DNA of 64,000 nucleotides from Ooceraea biroi (GCF_003672135.1 NC_039512.1:7038874-7102873); one strand, 5' to 3'. Shown: positions 1 through 13,000, counted from the stretch's first letter. Notes: generated from the sequence alone by a model not told the origin. Translations and numbers: made by a program.

Positions 1-1455
1 TGCATCATCGAAGCAGTGAAAGCTTTCGATAATTCTTTAACTCTTGACGAAGCAAGGAGCATTCCCCTCAGTGCAAAAACTGTAACATCCAGAATTACTG
101 ATATCAGTAATTCTATAAAAGAAAAATTACAAAATCTTTTGATTTCATGTAGATATTTTTCTTTATGTCTCGATGAAAGCACCGATATTCGGCATAAAAG
201 TCAACTGAGTATTTTTACTCGAATCGTGCAAAACGATTTCTCTTATGTCGAGGAGCTTTTAGATTTCGTTCCTTTACATGGCACAACAACGGGTCTCGAT
301 ATTTTTTTAGCTGTTGAAGATTCACTTAAAAAATTGGGAATTGATTTTAGGAAATGTTCTTCGATTACGACTGATGGCGCAAAAGCGATGACAGGTTCAA
401 AAATTGGTTTCGCTGGCCAATTAAAGCAGCGTAATATTAATATCCCAATTATACATTGTATAATACATCAGGAAGCATTAAGTGGCAAAGTAGTAAAATT
501 ATCAACAGCTATGGAGACCGTAACTAAAATAATTAATTTAATTAAAGGTGGACAGAAATTCCTTAATCATAGAAAATTTCAGTTATTTCTTCATGAACAT
601 AATGCTGTTCACACAGACATCCCTCTTCATTGCCCAGTACGTTGGCTTAGTGCTGCAAAATGTTTGGAAATATTTTTTGCGATAAGAAAAGAGATCTTCC
701 TTTTCTTGCAAGAAATGAACAATTCTAAATTTCAGGAATATATATCGCTTTTGGAAGATATCATATTTCTTTCTGAACTTGCCTTCATTACTGATATAAC
801 TAATCAACTTAGGCTTCTCAATCTAAAACTTCAAAAACCGAATCAAAATATTTCCCAATTAGTTAGTCACGTTGATTCATTCCGAAGAAAATTACAATTA
901 TTTAAATCTCATTTAAATAATGATATCTTTCATTTTTTTCCTTCTTGCCAGATTCTTCTCGAAGAACACGGCAGTAATTGTAATTTTAAGGAACATATTT
1001 CTTTCATTGATTGTCTTATAGAAGAATTCGATACACGTTTTACTTGCTTTGAAAAACTTCGAACCGAATTAATTCTTTTTGAGAATCCCCTTACAGCGCC
1101 AATCGAAGAACAACACCTTGATTTGCAGGATGAATTATGTGATTTACACACTGATATTTCCCTGAAAACGATTAAAGAAACCGGGGCTGATTTTTATAAA
1201 ATTTTATCAGAATCATCATATCCCAAACTGCGAAATTTTGGTCTTCGAATTTATTCCATGTTTGGTTCCACATATTTATGTGAAACTTCATTTTCGAAAA
1301 TGAAATTGATAAAAAACGAAAAACGGTCTTCTTTAAGTGATGATTCTTTACCGCGTCTTATGCGACTTGCTACATACAATATGGAAATCGATGTTTCTAC
1401 TCTCGTCTCTAAAAGATCTCGAAAATTGCCTGCACAATCTGAATTGCCCGAATAG
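1..1455 (+). CDS. hAT-superfamily transposase (ZBED5/GTF2IRD2-like), 5' partial
   Basis: The frame is open from the left window edge to TAG at 1453-1455, about 484 codons without a break. The GTG at position 16 is not a credible eukaryotic start, so the N-terminus, where a BED zinc finger would sit, lies outside the window. Seen: LCLDES with a first acidic residue at 172-174; TTDGAKAMTG with a second Asp at 373-375; an IIHCIIHQEAL segment with Cys/His; CPVRWLS; and a C-terminal block GSTYLCETSFSKMK with Glu at 1282-1284, like the hAT dimerisation region. These match the D-D-E layout and C-terminal dimerisation domain of hAT transposases. ZBED5-like and GTF2IRD2-like proteins in animals derive from this family. 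It is either a recent transposon copy or a domesticated gene; no introns or neighbours help decide. No clear terminal inverted repeat was found in the 3' flank. Confidence 0.85.
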   Translation, partial: CIIEAVKAFDNSLTLDEARSIPLSAKTVTSRITDISNSIKEKLQNLLISCRYFSLCLDESTDIRHKSQLSIFTRIVQNDFSYVEELLDFVPLHGTTTGLDIFLAVEDSLKKLGIDFRKCSSITTDGAKAMTGSKIGFAGQLKQRNINIPIIHCIIHQEALSGKVVKLSTAMETVTKIINLIKGGQKFLNHRKFQLFLHEHNAVHTDIPLHCPVRWLSAAKCLEIFFAIRKEIFLFLQEMNNSKFQEYISLLEDIIFLSELAFITDITNQLRLLNLKLQKPNQNISQLVSHVDSFRRKLQLFKSHLNNDIFHFFPSCQILLEEHGSNCNFKEHISFIDCLIEEFDTRFTCFEKLRTELILFENPLTAPIEEQHLDLQDELCDLHTDISLKTIKETGADFYKILSESSYPKLRNFGLRIYSMFGSTYLCETSFSKMKLIKNEKRSSLSDDSLPRLMRLATYNMEIDVSTLVSKRSRKLPAQSELPE

Positions 1456-4400
1456 TTTCCATTTAATTCATTCTTCTAGTTTCCAGTTATTTCATTCTTC
1501 TATTTTATTAGTTAGAGAGTTGTTTTAGTCATCAGTGGATTAGGCCTACTGGGGATACCACTTAAAAAAAAAACGCGTCAATAATAGTACCTCACGGGTG
1601 ATGTGGAAAGCTATTGTAAATATATGTAGATACACGCGTGTCATACGGTCCTGAGCCTCGAGCAGCTTGTAGGCTGCGCGCGGGAGCTCGAGGTAAGGGG
1701 AATAGCGGGAGGCGGCGCTAGCTGAAAATCGGCTGCCGCGTGCAAATCTTGCCGAGCTCTGTTCTAATGTAAAAGATATAATTAACTCTAACTTGCCCAG
1801 GTGCTTCCGTTACTTCGGCATTTTGATAATTGGGTACCATTGAGGACTTCCTTCGATTAAGAATGACAAAAAATTTATCACGCCTGCGAAGAATGGAAGG
1901 AAATGACAAAATTGGATTTACTGATATAATGATATTGACGATATGACAAATTCACATCTCTTTGGGAAAGAAATCTTCGTCTTTCTCATCGTGAAATTTA
2001 TATAAAAACAAAAATTAAAATACAATGTATTGAAAATGTAGAAATAAAGTATTAAAGGAACATTAGTTTCAATCTATTAAATTTTTAAAACATTCTATCT
2101 TAACAATTTAATTAAATGATTTAACGAGTAATTTATACGCGTTATTATAGTTAGAGATTACATAATCTCTTTAACAAGGGATGTATTCTATTCATTAAAA
2201 ACATTGTTAATTAAAACGGATTTATGCGAAATAATATGCTTCCGAATAATGCGCGAAATTAGCTTCTGACGTTAATGAAAATAGATATTGTAACAATGTA
2301 AAGGATCGAGTTTATGCATTCCAACTGTGTATGTACATCTTTATTGATAAACCTTCACTGCAAGTGTCCGAAGAAATAATCCTGAGACACATCCAGTATC
2401 CACGTCCGCTGTTCCCATCCATTTCTGGGAGGACAATAGGCTCTTCTGACAAAGAAGAGACCGCTTTCCTTTCTCAGAGCTCTGCACGAGCTAGAGCCAC
2501 AACCGGCTGGCTTTTGATCGCTGCGGTCTTAAAACCAAGAGCAAATTGCTAATGAAATAAGCGACTAATGAGAAAAATAAAGACTACAGAAATTTATTAA
2601 TATATAATAAATATCACATTTTTTAATAATATTGAACACTAAACCGCGTTACAATTAACGCTTGATATAAATTGTAATTTTTATAAGCTGATATTTTAAT
2701 GGAAATTTATTGCTTTATGAAGTTAATCAAATATCATTTAAAACCAGCTTGAATGACATAAAAGATCACAAAATTGGGGATTACCTGAGAATGCGGAAAA
2801 TAAGAAGGGTACATCTTCGCGCTTCTAGAAAGGTGATGCATATATGTTATGAAGACTTAATTTGGCTCTCTCACGCGACTCAGGAAGGCCGTTATACGAA
2901 GGACGCTTCCCACGTTATTATATTGTGGCAGATGTGCGGTACCTTCTGTTTATTTCGTTCGGACGTGTACATCGTAATACGGTCAAAACGGCGTTGTACA
3001 TATGCAGATGGGTGAGATGGGTCACGATTTTATCAGTCAGTGCGGATTATTGTGTTAAATTCATGGAGATGTTCCACGAGGTCGTCAACATTCGGCAAAT
3101 TAGCTACGTTTTAGAGTTTACGGTTTCTTTGAATGCGGTAACTGTTAAAGTTCCACTTGCGATATGAGATAACCGTGAATTGTCAATTTTCATCTTACTT
3201 TTTTGATTATAATGTTGTTGAAGTTATTAAGAGTTGGAATATGTCAATCAGATTGATACGTCTTTCGTACAGTTGTCATCAATGAAGATATAGCAGAAGA
3301 ATGTTGAAAATGAGATAATGTAGCTTGTATATGTGTAAGATCGGAAGAATGTGATGATTGAGAATCGATGAGAGGAGTCTCGGTTCGTCGAGATCATACG
3401 AGACGGTCACGCACTACCAATTCTATGGTATGAGTGTCGAAACACTCTGGAAAGTCTAGAATCTGTCGTCAACAGATTTTGGCTTCTAGATACAGAAGAT
3501 TTATGATAAAACATAGAAAACAAATAAGATCATTTAATTAAATTGTAATTTAATTTTTGTACTTAATCAAAAAATTAAAAATCTTTTTGAATAAGTTGCT
3601 TACAGAAATTTTGCGTGATATATGTAGGTTAAAAGCTAGTCGTAAATATCTTAATAATGCATATTGTTTATTTAAATGTAAAGACAATCAAGTGCCTATC
3701 GTGTATACTCCTAGAATGTTCTGCTTTCTCTTATTTTTTATTTATCATTACTAGTTAAATCAAAGAAGATTATAATTTTTCTTATTCGTTTTGCTGGAAC
3801 ATAAATCATAGATTACGAAAGAAAACGCGCGGAAAAACCTATGCCTTGTCCACCGGAAATATTACATTTACACGAAATGCAGGTGCAATATTCTCAGAGA
3901 GTCGAGCGAATGCTTTGCCGGAACTGCGTAACCACGCCACGGTGAAAACTCGATCGTAACTTCATATCCTGAAATTAAGCAGCGGCAATTAACGTGTTCT
4001 CGCAAAATATGCGGGGAACGTGTTCTAGAGTTGCTCGAACGCGATAGGAGATTACCAATGCTTCGTATATGCTCGATATCTATATCTTATTATATTTATC
4101 AGTTATGTTGTAATTACATCTTCCGTTATTATTCCTCGTGTGAAATAGAAATCGGCGTCATTGTATCGCTTCCAAATATGGTAAGAGTAAGAAATGTACA
4201 GCATATAACTTTTTTAACCGAAAATATGTTTTTGACATTTTCAAATATTGACACATTAATAAAAGTACACAATATAAAAGTACGATCAGAGATTTCCAGG
4301 AATTTGCAAAATACATGTCTGAATATTGAGAAAGTGTTGAATTAGAAAGTATTACTCAGAAAATATAGTTCTGCAAGAGATTGGGAAATAACAAGATTGA

Positions 4401-4544
4401 GACGGTAATGTGTCCCCAGAATCTGATTTCGATGAATGTTGCAAAGATCCTTGGATAATGTAGCTAAAACGATAAAATATACGAACTAAAATATATAAGA
4501 TTATGACTCAAAAGTTTTTTTAGTTGAAAATATAATAAAAGAAA

Positions 4545-4599
<55 letters not shown>

Positions 4600-6061
4600 A
4601 TACAATTTAGATGTTTGATAAAGAACTTTATTAAAGTAAAAAATGTAATTGTCCATAATACATATGTATACAATTTGAATTGTTGAATAATTTTTTCTTT
4701 TTCTTTTCGAAAGAATCGAAAATTTATTCATTTGGTGATATCGAACGAATTATCTCAAAGATCTTACGCGCAATCGATTTGATTCAGGCCAACTTGAGAA
4801 ATGTTCGACTCATCTCGAGAGAACAAGACTTTCTTGTAGTTGCAACTCGCTGCGCGGAAGAACCCAGTTTTAAACGTAAGATTGTCGATGTTGATTAAAC
4901 CTTTCCGGGAAGTCTCTCTGATAATACCTTTAACTGATCATTATTATATTAAGAGAATTATTAAATCGGACGTCGGAATTTTGATATCTTGAATGGATTC
5001 ATAAATTAACTAAATATACTGTTATTAATCATACATGTAATACTAATCTAGATATAATTATATTACATTTATGTATATATAATTTGCATGCACAGTTTGC
5101 AAAGTTCATTGCAAAATAAGAGAGAAACACAAGTATAAAATTTTATCATCTATATACATACATTAGTACATCAGAGATAAAATAAATAATTATAGAAAAG
5201 AAACGTGTGTTAACAGTTATGCAACTTGATTCTGCACAGATGCAAAATTCTTTTGTAAATGTTGGGAAATTTTATACACTTCCGCTAGCGTATCTAATCT
5301 ATCGCGTATTGCATGAGTTGCGCGAGTACATCTTGAGCTGCATTTCTAATGATTTAATTATATTTTTTAACTACAAACAACAGCAGGAAAATCAGTTGAA
5401 AGTATGATAAATGCGTTTGTATATTATACTGTAATAAGCGCGTACTTTCTTATTTCCTCTGTTTTTAACTTGCAGCTCAACCTGCAACTTTATATTGCAA
5501 TCAAAAATTAGCCTTTAATTAGCCTTGAAATTATTGTATTTTACAATTGACATCTGTAATGACGTATTCTCCTTTATTACTATTTACACATACACGTAAG
5601 AAGAAAAATGTTGAAGAAAATTTACATAATACTGTGAGAAAAAGAAGTTTCAATATATTCTGAATTTCTAGAAATCGTAAAGTGGAGTATACATTATTCA
5701 AGGTAAAAACAACACATTCTCGTAAGTTACGAATCGATTACATCAATATGTTAACGAAATGAATCGATGACGCATGTGTAAATCCCAGAACTTACAGCAA
5801 TTGAGCTTGTTCCGTGAACAGTAAAGCTTTTACCTATTATCACAATTTTTATATTACTCCAAATATTTCTTTAACTTATTTTAAATGCTTATGAACTTTG
5901 TTTAACAATTAGTTAAAAGCAGTTACCGAGCATTCAAGTATATTATTTCATGGTTTTGTATGTCATTGAACTAACGTACGAACATACTTTATCCCTGTTT
6001 ATTGATAAAATTTACCTATTTTCTAAAAATAAAATAGATTTTATAATGACAATTTATTATA
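1456..6061. other. non-coding stretch, no gene recognised
   Basis: This is AT-rich sequence downstream of the transposase. It contains a GC-rich patch at about 1630-1760, a cluster of short hairpins at about 3380-3480, and a TG microsatellite at 4545-4596. A segment at 2331-2552 has an open frame on both strands but matches nothing I recognise. No splice-bounded coding exon is supported. Confidence 0.5.
4545..4596. repeat. (TG)26 microsatellite
   Basis: Uninterrupted TG dinucleotide repeat of 52 bp in AT-rich intergenic DNA. It produces a spurious Thr-His run in a minus-strand frame, which is not a gene. Confidence 0.97.
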
Positions 6062-6063
6062 TA

Positions 6064-7047
6064 CAGGGTGAGGCACCTAAAACAGGCCACCTGAATATCT
6101 CGGCTGTTATTGATGATAGAAAAAAATGTGTCAGACCAAACTTGCATGGTTTCGAGGGACATATAATTTGTTCTAAATAGTTTTTTATTAGGTGAACGCA
6201 TAGAGGTCGTATGAAGGTCAACTTCGTTTTTTTTAAATGGTATAATATTTTTTTACGCACCATCTAGTAGAGCGTTTGAAGATGCGCACATTGATTTACG
6301 GGTTAAAATCATTCAAGGTCACTGAAGGCTAAAATTTCTAAGTGCTAGAACTTTTTCATTTCTGAATTTACGGTATTTTCAATAGCAAAGAACTCTAGGC
6401 AATATAAAAAATAATGATATCATCAACTCAGAACTTCTCGGAAAAGAAAAAATTTCTAACAGCTAGAACTTTTTCATTTCTGAATTTACGGTATTTTCAA
6501 TAGCAGAGAACTCTAGGCAATATAAAAAAGAATGATAACAACTCAGAACTTCTCGGAAAAGAAAAAATTTCTAACGGCTAGAACTTTTTCATTTCTGAAT
6601 TTACGGTATTTTCAATAGCAGAGAACTCTAGGCAATATAAAAAAGAATGATAACAACCCAGAACTTCGCGGAAAAAGAAAAAATTTCTAAGGGCTAGAAC
6701 TTTTTCATTTCTGAGTTTACAGTATTCTTAATAGCAGAGAACTCTAGGCAATACGAAGTAAATTATTTTCCCTTGCAGTTGGCCTTCAGTGACCTTGAAT
6801 GATTTTGATCCGTAGATTAATGTGCGCATCTTTAAACGCTCTACTAGATGGTACGTAAAAAAACATATCATACCATTTAAAAAAACGAAGTTGACCTTTA
6901 TATGTCCTCTACGCGTCCACCTAATAAAAAACTATTTAGAACAAATTATGTGTCCCTCGAAACTATGCAAGTTTGGTCTGACACATTTTTTTTATCACCA
7001 ATAACAGCCGAGATATTCAGGTGGCCTGTTTTAGGTGCCTCACCCTG
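6064..7047 (+). mobile_element. MITE copy A, Tc1/mariner-type, with internal tandem repeats
   Basis: A 984-bp non-autonomous element that begins CAGGGTGAGG and ends CCTCACCCTG. It is flanked by TA on both sides (6062-6063 and 7048-7049), the target duplication of Tc1/mariner elements. The terminal inverted repeats are about 266 bp long (6064-6329 and 6782-7047) and nearly identical. The core at 6331-6780 holds four direct copies of a 115-118-bp unit, starting near 6333, 6451, 6566 and 6682. Each unit contains CTAGAACTTTTTCATTTCTG and CTCTAGGCAATA. No transposase is encoded; short frames inside the inverted repeats are incidental. Copies B and C have the same structure. Confidence 0.92.
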
Positions 7048-7049
7048 TA

Positions 7050-10000
7050 TAGTTCAGATATAAATAACGTAAGATTATCCAGTGATTTATTATTGTTTAT
7101 CGATGTGTCCATCGATATCCATTGTTCACAGAACACAATTAGAACGTTGAGCAGTGAATTGTCCCTGAACGTGACAAAATGCATGGCTGCACAGCTTGAC
7201 ACGCGACCGTCGTCATATAAATTTTGTTTACAATAGATTATAAATACTTATTTCACTTTGTATAAATCATGTGACTATCCGGCGATAAATCGCAACTGAG
7301 ATATTATCATTAATTCTTATATAACATTCTTTGCGATCAAGATAAAAAAAACTTAATGTTTAAGAGAAAAAGAGCTGGATAATTTTAATTAACATACCAG
7401 TCTCTCAATCTCGCGACTTTCTCTTTGCAATTATCACGACAAAGATTTTCTCACCGTTAATATTAAATTGAATTCGGTTGAAATCATGAATTCCCGGTCG
7501 CATTGTTCTTAACGCGGTTCTTCACTTCGTTAATGTGTCTTCTATTAAGAGAGGTTCAACAATGAACGATACATTATAGCAACTATCTTAGCTATCTGGT
7601 TTCTACATTACCAGTACTACAGTATCTACATTACTACAATTTTAATTGCAGTTCGGTATCATGTAACGAGTTGTTTCGACAATTACAATTATTCTTTATA
7701 ATATGGATTTCAAACCAATATTATTTTATTTTCTTTGAAAACTAACAGAACGTTTTATTATAACAACAGATATCATCGATTTTTTTATTTAAAATAATAG
7801 AAATGATTACATCAGATTAAGGAGAAAGTTTAAAAGGATGGAAAATGAGAAAAGCGAAAAAGTTTATTGAAGATTACGCCAACGATCTGGAGGACTAATT
7901 GGTCTTACTGTAATTAACACTCTTCTTAATTATTCAAGCTGTTTGTGCAGACGCAAATTTCTAAGATTCGTTTGCATAAGCCCATTGCGATAGTACGTGT
8001 TAATTTATTCGTTTGTATCGCTTCATGTAATTCCTTCTATCACACCGTACCGTTAACTCCCAGAGCGATGTAGCGTATCGTACGTTTTTTGGCTGTCGCT
8101 ACGAGCATTGCTACCAATTGCTAAAATCGTTCTTCTCTCCGTTCGGCGGAAGTTCTGTTCCCGTTCCTCGGTTTACACGCGAGCCTCGCCTCGCTCATTG
8201 CACAATATTTCGTATCTATCCCACCGCAACCGTGTCCTTTGTCGTAGACGTCTATCCTGCGTGGGTACATGAGTACAATCCAATAACGCAAGTGCGTAAA
8301 CGCAACTTAGGCTGACGATCGCTAGCGCAATCCTTGGCGAGGCACGAAATGATAGTAGGAAGTTGCGACAACTTTGATTCCGAGATTCCGAGATTTGTGC
8401 ATTAATTAAAGATAATAACCATTTATAGTGAATATACATGTACTAAACCTGTGTTAAGGGATTTCTACTATATCAATTGTTTCATTTCAATAAAGAAAAA
8501 TTGCAAAATCGACCTAATATATTGGTGTAATTAGTGAGAAATTATAATGTATGCGAATTAGAAAGGCGTAAGAATGCAATGTAGGATACATAATTGCATG
8601 TCACGAAACGAGATTAAAGTTGTCTAAGAAAATGGCAAATTTTCATTTGTTTCGTTACGGTTTGATAGGTGTGGTTCCGCCGGAAGTGGAAGCGAATTAA
8701 GTGCCGTCGTGCCGGAAATGCATGGTAAGATCACGTGAAACAGATCAGGCAGTCATTGTTCATCACGAAATCGCGGCCGTGTTGTTCCGGAAGTACCGAA
8801 ACGTTTCCGCAAACGAGTAAAAATCTTTGACAAGGATGATCCAGTCTTAATGAGTTAGAAAGCAACATTGCGAAAGAAGATTCATTAAAATTACAGCATG
8901 CATTCACTAATTAAATTTCTAATCTAGATTGATTGTTTCTCCTATATCTGATATTACATTTTTTAACTCTCGTAGCTAAAGATTAGAAATTACGTATCTA
9001 TGATAAATAACAGCGATTTTAATAGAGTATAATTATACACATATTAATTATATAAAATAAAAGATAAGATTAGTAAATTGATAATAACAGCCGGTGGAAC
9101 AACAAAATTGAGCTAAAAACTAAGAGTTAAATAATAAAATGGACAAAAACTCTAATGATTATGAATTTAAAAGATTTTTCCAGTAAAAATACAGCTATTG
9201 AACAGAAACATAATTGCATCCTGGCAGTCAAGACATTTCATGGCATAACAAGTAAATGGGAGTATGTCAGTGAACGAGTTTATGTTAAAATCCAGTTGTG
9301 TGTGTGGATTCCTATCCCATTCACTGTTTTTACCATATCAGACGTAAGAATGTAATATGAGCAGAAATATAGGATATATGTAATTAACTTTATGCTCGAT
9401 TATGCCACAGAAATACGATACGATATAACACTTGTATGACTTCGCATGTATTCCAGGATACCGTAACGCGATTCCGCTATTATTTCTTATATCTCACGAA
9501 GCTTCGACTTTTTCCGCGAACGTGACTATCAATCCGTCGCTTCATCTTTCATCACGGCACGTTCTGTATAATCATATCGAAGTACTTTATCACGTGAAAA
9601 CACGGGACTAATGGTCCGTGTTTGCACGCGTCGCTCGTAAGGGTAGAAAGTGCAATGTTCGGCCGCGCCTGGATAAGGGCGCGGCTTTTGAGGGTGCGGT
9701 GTTTGCTGCACGGCATGTGCACGTGTAAGCACCCTTATTTTTCATCCTCGTGACAGCACGGTGGGGCCAATTTAATTTAATGTCATTTTCTTAATAACTA
9801 CTAATCAAAAATGTTCCAACAATAGAGTCTCTATAATTACAAGAAACTTATCCTATTAGTTTTTATACATATGTTTTGAGACAGCTATTTTCAAAAGTAA
9901 AATTTTTAATTTTACTAATATGGTAATATAGGTAACGTCTGTATTTTTTAATTAATATCTTAATAAGAAAGTAATAGCTAATATTTTAATTAATTAATCT

Positions 10001-13000
10001 TGAGAAATAAATGGACTCTTGGAAGATATAACTCAGATTAAAAAATGACAAGCACATAGTTAATATTCGCATAATATCTCGTTAAATCGATTAGTTATCG
10101 AGTTTTAGAGACTGCTTAAGTTATCTACAGATAATTACGACCTGACACAAATTATTTCTGAAGAAAATAATATAAGATGATCATCACCATTTTACCACGA
10201 GACCAATCTTTACATTCTTCATATTTTTTTCAAGTAAAGGGTGCAATTTTGAGCTGTCAGAAGTGGAGGATTAATGGAGGGCATCGTGATTTGAGGGATG
10301 ACTGGGCTATTTGTACCAAATGTGGCAATTTCGTACCCTAGGATGTATAGGATATAACACGAAAATGACGATTAACTAATAAGTCACACCTAGCTCATGA
10401 TTTGCGTTTTTGAGTTTCATCCTTTCTTTGTCTATAAAAACTTAATGAACAGAAAAGTAGATCCTTATACTTTATTAAGTTGATATTACATTATATTATA
10501 TTATTGCACTTGTTTAAAGAAACATTTTTAATTTCAATATAAATATACATATATATACAATACATATTGTTTATAATGACACCATCTCAAAAGCGCAATA
10601 GTGTGTTGAATATACTAATTTTTATTAAGGAAAGAAGTGGTAAGTAAGCTTTTCGTACAAAAAAGACTTTGTGTTCTACTGGAGGCAAGATAAATACATA
10701 TATGTGTGAACGTGAAGTTTCATATACGCGACTGTTGGACAGATTTGATTCTCGGGTGCCATATAACACTTTTAATGTTTGCTAACTCTCGTGTTATCGC
10801 GCACGTAACGTGAGATCATAAAGTTAGCTTTTATATTTATTTTTCTTCTCACCCTCTCTCTTATCAATGAAAAAACCACTTTTAAATCCTTTAAATATGA
10901 TACCAAAACAAGCCAACATAAAAGAATATAAAATAAAGAATAAAACATTTCATAAAATAAAAATTACTTAAGTTTATAATAGATAACTATTGTTTATTTT
11001 AGGAGTCACGAATATACTGACATATATACTGACCGCGATTGATGTATTTTAATAGCAGTTCCATGATGCAGCAAGGTCCAGCTTCCGTTCTGTGTGACGG
11101 AGCTCATTTCCGGAACTGTTCCATGCTCTACGTATTCAAAGGGGAACTCCACGAGTATTGTCTTTCCCTCTTTGTTCAATCGACCACTTTAACCACTATT
11201 TCCTATAGATGTTATTTACATCATCCAACTACTTTTAGTAGCATATACCTTGAATTAAAATTTTTCCGAAACAAAGAAAATAATTATGTTATTCAAAATT
11301 TTAATAGTATTAATAGTATTAACAGTAATTATTCGGGCGAATTAATAGTAAAACTTTAAAAACTAATATTAATCAATTTAAAAAAGAATTATTACAAATC
11401 ACAATCTTCTGAATATGTGTGCCATTCGAACTTGCATTTATCATTAAATATTTTATTCTTTATGTGAAAGAGACTTTCTTTTCCCTAAATTTAAAGCATA
11501 AAGTTTGTTACTGTAGCAATATTCCATTGTTCCTATATCCATTGAAATTTGAAGTTACAGTAATTTAGCCCTTTTCTCTTCCGGGATGTGCATTTCTCTC
11601 CGTGAGACATCGTTCCATTCGCAGTTTAACTACGTAGGTCACTGAAATTGTTGGCTCCCAAGGTAAAAATTATTTTTCAAGCGATAACATTCGGTTACGT
11701 CGATCTTCGGTTTCGGCGGACTGACGGCCAACAGGTTCGCCTTCCTGACAAGGTGAGATACATGCCTCTTCTCGTTGTATCCCTTTACCTCGTGCACGCA
11801 TACACGCAGATCAGCACTGTACAGGTGCAGGATGGATGCACGTCTGGAAAGAATCGCACACACATGGAGGAAGAGAGGGCCTCGCCTGTGGGAAAGTAAC
11901 ACCATGGGATCCACCCGGCTGGACCACTATACTACCAAAGTCCCATAGTATATAGTAATCGTGTGTATACGACATTCCGTCATGCTCGTCGTGCTTGCTG
12001 TTCGTGTATGTACATCGGCTAAAGTGACATGGTTCTGATGTAGTTTTGATCGTTTTTATTTTAAGTAACTTAGTTAAATTGTATGGCATTATAGGCAAGA
12101 GTATGATAGACCTGAATAGGTCTCATAAGTAAACTATGGTAAACTAGGTACTTAACGATAATGCTATGCAATCTGTTCGACATTGTTACGTCACTTAAGT
12201 TAAAAAATGTGATTACAACGTTTCATTGAAACGTCGCAGTGATTAGATTTTTAGATCTTCAATCATTCTGCCTCAACATTAGATATATAATAACTGTTTA
12301 CCTTTTATAAGAATATTTTTATAGGAGAGTTAAATAAATGTTGAATTAAATCCCGATAATTGAATACTAAAGTACGTATAATTGATCATAGTAAATTAAT
12401 TAAATTTAATTAAATATTTAAGTACTTTTCCAAAATACTTAAATATAATATTTAAATCTCCTGCCTCAGGATATTCCATTATCTCAAAGATTCTATCTAT
12501 CCTTTCAAATTATTCTATCGCCATCGATAGAATAATTTGAATTTCCTGAATTATACCACACACGCGTGTAATATAAATCTTTTATATCTTCCATGGTAAC
12601 AGACGACAGCGTGGCGCCCGTGAGCACGAAAATATTCGTCACGAAAGCAACTTGGCTCGACAGGTCGACGCTCGTAAAGTCGTGCCTCCATGATGAATTG
12701 CCATTCGGCAAATTGTGTATGTAAATGTGTATCAGGTAGCCTTTACTGATTACCGTGTCTCCTCTCTAATCGACCCCATAATCGATGGACAAAAAGTCAA
12801 TAAAAATGCACGTAATGTAGACACATTACGTAGCCTCTGCTGATTGACAAAAAGTGCGAACGACGTGTCGAATTGATTAGAGACTGTAACTGATTGTTTT
12901 GTCAATCAAGACGTCAAATCATTTTAGCGCAATTCCATAAGACAAGCAATAGAATTTTTTGTATTTAGTGTTTAACGATCAGTTTCACGGATAGAAACAC

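Noticed and set aside
2331..2552. Possible exon with poly(A)-like AATAAA on the minus strand
   Set aside because: Open frames exist on both strands without consensus splice borders, and no protein family is recognised.
3333..3352. AGATCGGAAGA, resembling the start of a sequencing adapter
   Set aside because: The match stops after about 11 bases and the flanks continue as normal genomic sequence, so contamination is not supported.
6016..6263. Short frames at the MITE ends that recur near 6822-7004 and 62668-62850
   Set aside because: They are translations of the terminal inverted repeats, recurring only because the repeats are copied; they have no transposase motifs.
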